Shown: piece by piece, positions 49,001 through 61,000 of the stretch | Layout: each line of letters starts with the position of its first letter | Position numbering within the stretch: position 1 is the first letter of the stretch | DNA from: Trachythela sp. YZ-2020 | Taxonomy: Eukaryota; Cnidaria; Anthozoa; Malacalcyonacea; Clavulariidae | Assembly: GCA_016169945.1 (NCBI GenBank) | Contig: JADLSH010000113.1 | Location: 1,879,001 to 1,943,000, forward strand | Direction of reading: 5' to 3' | DNA length: 64,000 nucleotides | Made by a program: the position numbers and the translations under genes | Notes under the pieces: generated by a model | Seen by the model: only the letters and a program-made list of their open reading frames with translations | Told to the model about the DNA's origin: nothing | The model's database searches: none

Positions 49001-52000
49001 AGAATGTCGTACATACTTTATAAACATCAAATTCTCTGATGATTTCGTCAAATAACGTGTATAGATCATTGAGCAAGGTTACAACCTAAACATATATCAA
49101 CAGAAGCGATCAAAAAATACTCGAAAGATTAAAATAACTGACTTTCTTTACACTGGATAGCCCTATTATAGTTTAACTGGACCATCCTAATTGGTTCAGT
49201 ATCACTACAGGGAGAAACCTAAACTAAACTAACTTTATTTATGTTGGAAAGCTCTATCAGTTCTAAACTGTTCTTCCTACATTTCCAGGAAGGGTCATCC
49301 TTTATTGATACAGTGTTGTTCGGAAAGGAACTGAAGTACCTGGAGAAAACATTCAGTTTTTTGGTAGAGTCAAATTGGAAGCATTCTTCTCACATGCGAA
49401 TGAGATGAAATTATAATCAGACAAATGCATATCTCAGGAGTCGAACTTTGGTCACAGAGATGAAAGACACATGCACTAACCACTGTCCCTCCAACACCCC
49501 ATTGCACAATTCAGAGAAGCCAAGAATTCACACAAACCTGTAATGGCGTGCTTTCAGCACATAGCTCAGTGAATGAGACAATGTCACTAAAATAGAGCGT
49601 GACACATTCGAAAGACTCCGCTTCGACAGCTTTGCCTTTCTTTAGTTGTTCAGCTACAGAACTACAAAAAAACAACAACAAAGCATTTGTCAAAAACATT
49701 ACCTTACTCCGAATTATGTGGGGGTAGAGGTGTGCACTTTCGAGAAGAAGTCAGCCAAGCTAAGGCCTCGTTTACACTATACCGGATCCGCATCGTCAGG
49801 ACATCAATTTAAGCCGTTTTATGGCATCCCTGACCCTAGGCTTTTGCCAGTTAGCTGATTTTGTTGAATCGATCACACTATTATAATTTGGGGGGCTAAA
49901 CTCGCTTTGATATGGCTCAAATTGATGTCGTGACGATGCGGATCCGGTATAGTGTAAACGGGGCCTAAGCCAACGCATCCTTGTATCAAATGTTGATACA
50001 ATTTGCAGGGTAGTAGAAGTGCTTCCCTTGAAAAGTTTGCACGCCCTCAATTAAGATAACGGTAAGGGGGTAAATAATTACAACAATTTTCAAGCAACAT
50101 ACGATGGTAACATGCGCTCCAACAAAGCATCTGTCTTCTTTTTCTCGTCAATCAACTGTCCAGTCCTCTCGACGACCAACTCTTCCAGATTATCCGTATA
50201 TTTCTCCATCATATAGATCATATTGTCCAGAATATTTGTCTTCCTGCAAAGATAAACGTATAACGAAAGTAAGTAAACAGTGTACCTCAATGCTTCCTTT
50301 GGCAAAACAGGTTTGCCGCTAAAAGTAGCTTCTTCATGTTACTGACAGAGCTGGATAGCTCGATCAGTTCAACTTATTTCGAACATTTTCTGGGGCCAAC
50401 GACAATGTTATTGCTATTGTTACCAGCCCTGAGAATCAAACGTTTGAAATAGTTACACTTACATTTTCAAATTAACCAGCAGTCGATGAATACGTTTCTT
50501 TAGTTCAGTAAATGAGGGTCTCTCCTGTGGAACATCAGACCAACACTCTTTCGCCATCTCACGTAGTTCTTCTAATTTATCAATCAGATCTGGGATGACT
50601 GGTCGATAAGGTGGAAATTCTATCGCTTTCACATGCTCTATGATATCTGGGGAGAGATAAATATAGAAGGTGTTAGTAGATGGAATACTCGAACGGAAAT
50701 TTATATACATTTTTTAGACCTAGCCAGGAGCAGTTGCGAAAAATGCAACTTAGGCCCTCTGGCAGGAATCGAACCTGAAGCCGAGAAAAATCAGAGATAA
50801 ATATAGCTGGTTTATAGATACCTTTGCCAATATGAGTCTTCGACCGAGGTTACTATACAAAGTACCATACACTAAACTAACCTGACTAACATTGGATATA
50901 GCTTCATCATTTCTAAACTGTTCTCCCTAAACGTCCAGAAGATTTATCCTCTATTGATCCAGTGTTACTACAGGAGGAAACCTAAACTAAACTAACTTTA
51001 TTTATACTGGATAGCTCTATCAGTTCTAAACTGTTCTCCCTATAGAGGTCAAGTAAGGGACATCTCTTATTGATCCAGTGTTACTGCAGGAGGGAATCTA
51101 AACTAAACTAACTTTATTTATACTGGATAGCTCTATCAGTTCTAAACTGTTCTCCCTAGAGGTCCAGTAAAAGCCATACCGCGTACATGCACTAACCACT
51201 GCCAACAACAACAGAGTATAACATATACCTTTAGTCTCATGAAAGTTGTGACTATACGCTCCTTTTCTCGTGTGGAATTCCTGAAGAATTATTGCAAAAC
51301 TGTACACATCACTAGACTGTGTTCCCTTTCCGTTCGCATTTGACGAACGTATTAATTCTGGCGCTTTCCACAACATGTCTAAAAGAGAACAAAATAAGAT
51401 CACAATTTCTATTTTCAAGCTATAGGTGGATTGGAGTTACGTGTCCTATACAGGGTGTATATAAAAAAAGGTAATCCAACTTTGACTGGTTGCTGTGCGT
51501 CAAATACTGGGTTAAATAATTTAGCTTTCCAATGATGCTTTTCATGTTTCATTACGGACAAAATTGACCGAGTACTCGTCTGGTTAAAATTGTTGGTCGA
51601 AATTGCATTCTTCCACCGATGGGAATTAACCCGCGCAAATCGAAGCAAATTTAATTCCCAAAAGGCCCATTTGTCCGCCACTGATTGTTTAACATTAATA
51701 ATCTCTTCTCATTACAAATCCGGCTTCAAAATGACTTATTAAATTCACAAGGATGTTATATCCAATTCTAGATTAGAGATCACACATAACGACAGTTATA
51801 CCTCTATATTTAGAATGTTCACAACTGTACGGCTTGATTTGTTTTGATTTAAACGTCGGTAAACCATAATCCGTGATTTTCAGCTGCCAACGACTGTCCA
51901 CCAGACAATTACTGGACTTCAGATTACCATGAACTTTTATATCTGTACTGTGAAGAAACGTCATGCCCTACAAAAGACAACACAGAGAGATGAAAAACGT

Positions 52001-55000
52001 TTTCAACCAAGTTGTAACAAGCCTGCAGCAGACTTGTACTAATGCTGTTTCAACAACTTGTTATCAGGATGTGTTCGCACTGCTTGCTCCCAGCTTGTTG
52101 ACAAGTTGTCAACGGCTTGTTGACAACTTGCTACAAGGTTGTTGACTCAACAGATTTGCTACAAGTTGTTCTAACAACTTGTTATCATCCTGCAATTCAA
52201 CAACTTGTTAACAAGTTGTGAGTGACAACCTTATAGCAACTTGATAAAATAACATTGTTACAACTTGTTGACAAGCTTGCTACAAGTCTGTTGCGAACAC
52301 ATCTTGTTGACAAGATGTGAGATTTTTACATGTGTAGGATTTTGAATTTTCCCAACCTTCCTCAAAATAACTGGAAATTTTCCGACATGAAAGCTTTTGC
52401 CTGGGTAGGTTACGTCCTAATGAACCAATCAGTATACCCTGTTATAGCAATTACACTGCTGTCCTTTGCCAGGCTTTGCATGCAAAGTTTTAGGCTTTTC
52501 AATGCTATATTCAGTGTTTCACTTTCAACCTTCCTCAATGCTAGTAAACCTTCCTCGCGGATGGTATCCGTATACCGCAGTTTTTTGCAACTCTTACAAG
52601 ACATATTGAAGAAGGCGATTCTTACGTTACGTCTACACGAGACAAAGATCAATTGTTTTGGCAAGCCAGCCTGCCTTAATTGTCTTCACTCACCTTTGCA
52701 ATGTCATAGACCAGTGATAAAATAAACATATGGTCCAAGTTAACGTCTTCGTTCAACAATATATCCTGCAACACAAATATATTAAATTTACCTAAATGTT
52801 CAAACTTCGTAATAGGGTTTTCTACGCCAGCATGCCTATATGAACATGTCATCAGTGTGGATTATGGTCGGCGATAGGCTATTTACCAAACAAAAAAAAC
52901 ACCGAATTACCGATGAATTCTATTCTGTGTTGACCATTTCGAGCAAACACAGGTAGATTCTTCGGAGAAAAGCTTCCTATCTCAATGTTATTATACCAAA
53001 TTGTGGTATGTAAGATAAAATATAAGCCGTTGTTATTGTTTGCTGAACAATGCTAGAACACACCGCAAAGCTTTAAGTGCATGTTTTTAGGAGCCATTAT
53101 AATGGCTCTCGAATAGAGTTACCTGTAGACTTCCTTTCGGACAGTAACTGGTGACAATACAAATATTGCCTGGTTCTACGCATGCTCCGATGAATGGATT
53201 AAGATTTTCATGTCGAACTTCCCGCATCTAAACAAATGAAAAAGTTTATGAGTTAATGACGACAGGTATTCATTCGCCAAAGATATGTGCAGTATTACGC
53301 TGGGACATCCGAATATCTTACCAAATTTAACTCTTTCAACACATTTCTTGTTAAATCAACAGATTTCTTAGAAAGTTTCTTGATCGCCACATAGTTGCCC
53401 TGTAGAGAAAATAAAAGAAAACTCAACAGGAAATTCTCTCTTCTTTGCCTTTTCAAGTCTAAACCATGCTTTACGTTGAGTTTCACTAAGCACTGTCGTG
53501 CAATCAGGGCCGTACTCAGAAAATTTACCAGGGGGGTGTTAGGTGGTTTCAACCGACTGCCAAACCAACTTCTACCGACTACATTTTGTATCTGCGAAGC
53601 AGATACTATTGCCATCGTGCTGTTGGCTGTTAGCTGTTAGCTGTTAGCTTGTAGCCATTCAGCGACGAGCTTATATAAAATAAGCAACGTTAGCCAATCA
53701 GCAAGTGGCTTACAATGCAATGTTGTAATGTTCCCCAAGGCCATTACATCATTCAATTTTTCCTGTTCGCAGGCTAGATCTTAAATTCAACGTGGCGCTT
53801 ATGTTTTGAAATGTCAAATAAATTGACAAAACATCGTTAATTCATATAAAAACGTGGAAATACGAAGGTTTTCAATACGAAAGTGTCGACTAGAACGAAT
53901 GCTTTAAAATATGTGGCCAATTTCAAATGTAGTTGTTCTATTTCTGAAGGAGAAACTATGAAACTAAACAGTTCAACAGTCAAACTGTCGAAGATTAAGC
54001 CATTAAGGTATATAAGAAATACTACAATATGTATTTGACCAATACATGCGCCGTGCACGCGAATGTCTTGCATATTCCACTGATGTCGTGAGGAATGCGT
54101 CTCGCTGAATACTTATATCGAGTCTGTTCAAGCGTTTGTGTCAAATCGAAGTATAATAATGAGGAGCTATAGGATCATCTTAAAATATTGTAAGATGTAG
54201 AGAGAACTAACGTCTTCGGTTTTCTTATAAAAACCTGACCTGTTTTACAGTATAATATAAATTATCAAAAATATGTGACAGCTGACCCTTGAACTCTAAT
54301 AAATAGAGCTCCGCGTTATAGCGCCGTTTGCGCGTTTATGTCTGAATTATATTCAACACTGATTTCTAGTTTCTCTTTAGTTTCCAACATATACAAATAA
54401 ATACCCACGTATGGTTCGCTCAAACTATTGTAGAGTACTAGATGTTTTAGAGCAATGCGCCGTACGATCGTCAAGCCTTGAAGGCGCAATGTTTGTTGTT
54501 GGAAATATAATACCCTCATGTAGACTGAAGTATGTCGAATATTTTACATAGTGCGTGACGAATATCAGCATGATTTGTACGTTTTTCGTTCGTATTGCAC
54601 TTGCATTTATCGTATCGTTCCCTTGATGCGTTATTGATCTGATTAAAACACAAGTATACGTAACTCAAAATGCGCAAGTATTCTATAAAGATGCACACAA
54701 GAAAATTGCATGCGTTTTGTGCGGGTGACTTGGGTGACCGTGGAAGTGAAAGTTTGTGACACCCCCAAAAAGCTACGACGAGGAAGAAAACAGACAGGGG
54801 CATATTAAACCTACGGCTTGGCTCTACCAGCCGTAGTAACTATATACACCTCGTCCCAATGGGAATACTTGTCCCTAGAGTCATGCTAATGATGCTATTG
54901 CTATTGTTGCTTTATTGTGTTTGCCCCCTTTGCAAAATGGCGCCCGTAATTACTAAATTGCCTATTGTTGAATATTACTCTATCATGGGCAACTGTGGCA

Positions 55001-58000
55001 TCACCATGAGCAGATACATGTACGCTTAGCGTACCTATTTTTATTTTTGTCATCATAAAAATTCTTTTTTAATGTGTCGACGGGGGGGGGGCCTAGTGTT
55101 AAAAAATTTTTCCCTCCTACCAATAAATTTACTTCTTAAAACCAAAATTTCCGTTTTTCTATTCTTTGTGCCAACTTCTTTTGTGCCGACTTGTTTTTTG
55201 CCGACTTGTTTTGTGCCGACTTGTACTGTTTTGTGCCGACTCAAATCTCGCTTCTGTCGACTAAATCTCCAAATACAATTTATGGGGGGTGTCACACCCC
55301 CCCCAAACCCCCCCCGTAGATACGGCCCTGCGTGCAATGCCGGTAAACGCCGTACGAGGTCGTACGTTCTATAACTAAGTTGGCATACGTTTTATCGATG
55401 TTGACGTACGATTTTCCAAACTAGTTTTATCCATGTTCTCTGTTGTATTTATTTCCTGTTTGCTAGAAATAAAATATGTTTCGCGAGCGTTTACGGAGTT
55501 TTCAAAGCAGGATAAGATGAGCCTTACTCTACACTAAAAAAACGTGATATTCAAAACGTTGTTACTCGCGAGTTAACCGTTAAACAACGTGAATTTTGGT
55601 AATACTAAAAAAGCGCTGCAGATAGCGAGATGGAAAATTGATGACCCCAAATCGGACCAGAGAATGCTCGTTGTCTGAAGTAATTGTAGACTAAAACAAA
55701 GGAACTGTAGTAAGTGTACGTTATCGTACGTTTCCTTAGATACTTGACGTACGCCGAGGGGCGTATCGCTCCAAAAAAGCGTACGAGATTTTTGGGATTT
55801 TGAAAATCCCGTGGGATTTTCAGTGATTTTATAGGGATTTATTTTCGAGGTGTGCGAGATTTTTTGGAGTGATATACCCCTCGACGTACGTCCGTACGCC
55901 TATTTTTAACCTCTGAGTCCCTGAATAATGATAGTCTTGAATTTGGTGTCAAAGAAATAGAAGAGAGAGATTTAGTCTAATATGCTTGCTCCTATACAGT
56001 AAGTGTCAACAAGTTGGCCGCCATCTGCTGCCTTGTAAGGCCATGTAACACCATTGAACTATATACAAACTGGAACGCTAACTCAATACGCCAAACCCGA
56101 TAATAGGATGAAGCCAAGCTAGTTTTTCTGAGTTTTTAGTTGAAATACTTAACGCCGAACATTGGGCTGTATAAGAAATTGAAGCTATTAAAAAGTTTTA
56201 TTTGATAAAAAAACTTCAAGACTTGAAGGCAAAATGGAAATACTTAAAAAATACAAAAACAACCGCAATTTTGTAAATACGGCAAATTTTCCCTCAAAGT
56301 TTTAAGTATTTCCCTTTTACCTCAAGTCTTGAGGTTTTTATATCAAATATAACTTTTTAATAGCTTCAATTTCATATACAGCCTAATGTTCGGGCGTTAA
56401 GTATTTCAACTAAAAACTCGGAAAACCTGAATTAAGCTGGCTTCAATCCCCCCCCCCCCCTGCGTTAGCGTTCCAGTCTATTATAGTTCAATGTGTAACA
56501 CTCACTGCACTCACAAGTACACAGCACACGTTGGTATAGTCATGCGCAGACACCCACCTTGAAAAGTCCTACAGTTGTATACTTGACAGTTGTAGGGTCA
56601 TCATCGTGGTTTTCTAACAACGTGTCTGTTAGTTCGTAATCTCGATGCTAAACATTAAAAATATCTGCATAGGTATAATGGATGTGTTAAATAAGTATTA
56701 AAGATAAAATGAAATGTGGTGTTTATGGAGGCGCATCACATGCGCCTTTCACCTGCGTGACTGGGTTTTCATTCCTCCGATATGCAGTTGTCTGATTATA
56801 ATTTCGGCTCAATCTTATGTGAGAAGAGTGCTTCCAGTTTGACTCTACCAAACACCACAGGTTATCTCATGCAAGTACACTAGTTTCCTCCTGTAGTAAC
56901 ACTGGAGTCATAAGTCACTGGACTTCCAGGGAGAACAGTTTGGAACTGATGGAGCTATCCAGTATAAATAACGTTAGTTTAGTTTAGGTTTCTTCCTGCA
57001 GTAACAGTGGAACAATAAGTGATGACAATTACTGAACTTCTAGGGAGAACAGTTTAGAACTGATAAAGCTATCCAGTATAAATAAAGTTCGCTAAGTTTA
57101 GTTCGGTAATTACAGTAAATAATATTCTTTCTAAAAGCTCACCCTTCCCTGTTCACTTGAACTCGAATGATTGTCTTGCATTAAAGACCCAATCACCTAA
57201 AGTACAAATTGAATTACTTAGCAAGATCTTGTTTTAACTCGTACAAAATCAAAGTACATGATAGCACTTTTGCAACACTCATAGCAATCTCTCGACTTTA
57301 ATTGATTCAACAATGTATACAAACAATAACAAAAAGCTCTCTTGGGAGCTTTTTAAAAACATTTGCCTGCGAAACGTAGCGTATTTCTTTGTTTTCTGAG
57401 CACTCAGGTGGAACTAATGACGTCGACACAAAAGAAAATGCTACGGTACGTTACGATACGTTTGAAGTGGAAACAGTCTTACGGCAAGGCGTTTATACTG
57501 TGCGCATTTTGCCACAAATGATTCCAGTCAACTTGCCTATTGTTCAGAATAGATACACCAAAAATATAGTGGTCGGGGAAAAGAAATATAGTCTGCACAA
57601 GACTCTGCATATTGCAATCGGTCGATTCACTGAGTCGGTCTAGAGTCCGTTAGGCATCGATTCGACTAGATTCGTTCCTTACCCCACTTTCAATTGAAAC
57701 TTGTGAATTCCTACGAGCTTCATACGAAATCTCAGCAGAATCAATTTTCCACAACAAACTGTGGAGTTCTTTCTCCATTGAATATTGCCTAAAGATATAT
57801 AAATCGCTGCCCTTTAGTATCTTGGTATATAAGTATATCATTTCGATGAAATCACGTCACAAAGATTAGGGCTTGGATTATTGTTTGGATTGGGATTGCA
57901 AGGATGAGGATTAATACTGGATGAGGATTGTATTTAAATTGAGGATGTTAACACGGAATTTGACCCAACATTTTTCTGAAATGATGAAGATCCTACCTGT

Positions 58001-61000
58001 ATATATTGTAGAGTAACAATAAAAGTAACAGGGCAAGAACGCCAGAAACACTGCCAATGATCTTGGTTATGTCTGAAATCAGAAAATTGAAGGTGAAGTT
58101 CGTTTTCAATTTTTTCTGTGCAACTTTCAACGCAATTTCGGACCCAGAGCGATGTCAGGTAAAAAGTCTATTCCCAGAGAAATTGTGAGCATAAATCTCG
58201 TTTTACTTTGCCGATATTTTTCTTGCTAAACATGCCCAGAAGACAACAAAGAAATGAATGAGACTGATAGTATCGGTGGAGTGAAACGCGGGCCATGTTC
58301 ACTGTTTTTCTGTGCGTACATTTCTACATAACATGGCTCTGTGCAGAAATTGCTCTGTGCAAAAATTAGCCAGTGTAAAATGGCCTTAAGCCATTGCCGG
58401 ACACGACCTTGAACTATTGTCACTCAAGCAAATTCAGCCAGTGCCTATTACAGGTGTATGTACCACAGAATACCGCAAAAATGTACATGTTCCATATCTT
58501 TTGTCAAATATATATAATGCGGCTTCTTAATATTTTTTAATATAGTTTATCGATATATTTTTTCTTCCTGGGGGTTTTGGGGCTAGATTTCATAGACTTA
58601 AATATTTTTTTAATTGAACATTCTGTGGAACAAACTCTAATGTACCACAGAATACCAGTGCAGAGATAAATAAGCAACGGTTTATCAAATTGTACCAGGA
58701 TTTGGTGTGTCATGTTGTGTGATAATACTGTAGGATAATTACTAACTTAATTTAGTGAAAGGTAAATACTAAAATCATTACAGCATACCAGTGGTGTAAC
58801 CAAAGAATACCAGGTTTATCAATAATTTTGAAAAATTCAGTTTTTCAATGTTAAAATTGATTCCTCGGTGTGATTCCTGTATAGTAATAATGTTGTGTTG
58901 CATAGAAAAAGTAGTGATCAACATAAATTATACTGGTTTGCAAACTTATTTTTAAACTTTCGAATTTTACAGGCATTATGTGGGAAAAAAGTATCAAAAA
59001 CATAGATGTTACCTTTTGTTAATCCTGATTATTTTTAAGAATTTTTATGAAAATATTCATTTTTTGTTTTTTTATATGTCAATTAAAACTAAAACTAATA
59101 TATATTCACATTTTATAAGATCAATAAATAAGACTGGTATTCTGTGGTACCTTGGTATTCTGTGGTACATACACCTGTAGTATAACTTTTAAAATATAAC
59201 GTACTGTCCGTTGATTCCGCAGATTCCTGGCAATGTTCGTTGTTAAAGCCACACAGCGGAGTGTCCAGAGGAGGGGTTGTTCTCCCACCATACCAGGTCG
59301 CCTTCTCTTTCAGCCGGTGATATTTCTGTTTACCAATATTGTCCTCGTCTATCCAGAACTCAGCAAAAGTCTTCATGTCTGTCAAGAGTTAAATACAGAA
59401 TGTTGAACTAAAGCTTAACTAACTCTATCCGTTATCCCTACTTTGGAGGAAAACTAACCTAAACTAAACTAAACTAAATTAACTTCATCTAGTTGATGGT
59501 GCTTGTCGATGGAATATTCGAACCTGCGGCCCTACGATTCCGGTGCAGCGCTCTAACCAACTGAGCTACAGAGTCAAGTTGCTGAGCATTAACCGCAAGT
59601 TCGTGCATATATATGGGAGGGATGCCAGTATATGGTATGTGGGTAAATACTAAGATTTTTCATATGCATTCCCATCGAACGAGATGCCGAGAAAAATCTT
59701 AGTATAACCTCATCTATACTGGATAGCCGTAACAGTTCTTTCAAAACTGCTCTTCTTAAGGTACGTTCACGTCCACACACAGCGATTTGTCGGGCCGATT
59801 TTAGGTTTTGCTGAATGTTAATGACGAATATTTTCAGTTTATGATGTCACCAGATGACGTTTGCCACGTATTTTTCAAATATCATTAACGTGCATCTGAA
59901 ATCGGTCCGACAAATCGCAACATGTGAACATACCTTTAGTGTTACTACAGGAGGAAACCTAAACTAAACTAACTTTAATTATACTGGATAGCTCTATCAG
60001 TTCTAAACTGTTCTCCCTAGAGGTCCAGTAAGAGTCATCTCTTATTGATCCAGTGTTACTACAGGAGAAAACCTAAACTAAACTAACTTTATTTATACTG
60101 GATAGCTCTATCAGTTCTAAACTGTTCTCCCTAGAGGTCCAGTAAGAGTCATCTCTTATTGATCCAGTGTTACTACAGGAGAAAACCTAAACTAAACTAA
60201 CTTTATTTATACTGGATAGCTCTATCAGTTCTAAACTGTTCTCCCTAGAGGTCCAGTAAGAGTCATCCCTTATTGATCCAGTGTTACTACAGAAGGAAAC
60301 CTAAACTAAACTAACTGTATTTATACTGGATAGCTCTATCAGTTCTAAACTGTTCTCCCTAGAGGTCCAGTAAGAGTCATCCCTTATTGATCCAATGTTA
60401 CTACAGGAGGAAACCTAAACTAAACTAACTTTATTTATACTGGATAGCTCTATCAGTTCTAAACTGTTCTCCCTAGAGGTCCAGTAAGAGTCATCTCTTA
60501 TTGATCCAATGTTACTACAGGAGGAAACCTAAACTAAACTAACTTTATTTATACTGGATAGCTCTATCAGTTCTAAACTGTTCTCACTAGAGGTCCAGTA
60601 AGAGTCATCTCTTATTGATCCAATGTTACTACAGGAGGAAACCTAAACTAAACTAACTTTATTTATACTGGATAGTTCTATCAGTTCTAAACTGTTCTCT
60701 CTAGGGGCGCAGTAAGAGTCATCCCTTATTGGTCCAGTGTTACTACAGGAGGAAACCTAAACTAAACTAACTTTATTCATATCAGTTCTCTATCAGTTCT
60801 AACCATGCTTGTCTTTTACTTTACTGGCAGGTAGCCAAGTAGGCTACTGTATTAGAACTTACCATAACAAGGATTATTCTGAATAAACGGCTCACATGAG
60901 CTATTCTCCTTGCTACCGTTCACATATTCCTGATGTAACAAAGTCATGTTGTACATCACATCTGCCTGCTCATCAAACGCCAACTTGTAACCAAATATAC

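Noticed and set aside
59505..59577. Functional tRNA gene
   Set aside because: Good A and B boxes, but the acceptor stem does not pair, the anticodon stem is mismatched and position 33 is not U. Similar fragments lie elsewhere, so it is a SINE head.
59938..60800. CRISPR-like regular array
   Set aside because: The 114-bp units are contiguous with no spacers, the genome is eukaryotic, and the unit is a SINE tail.
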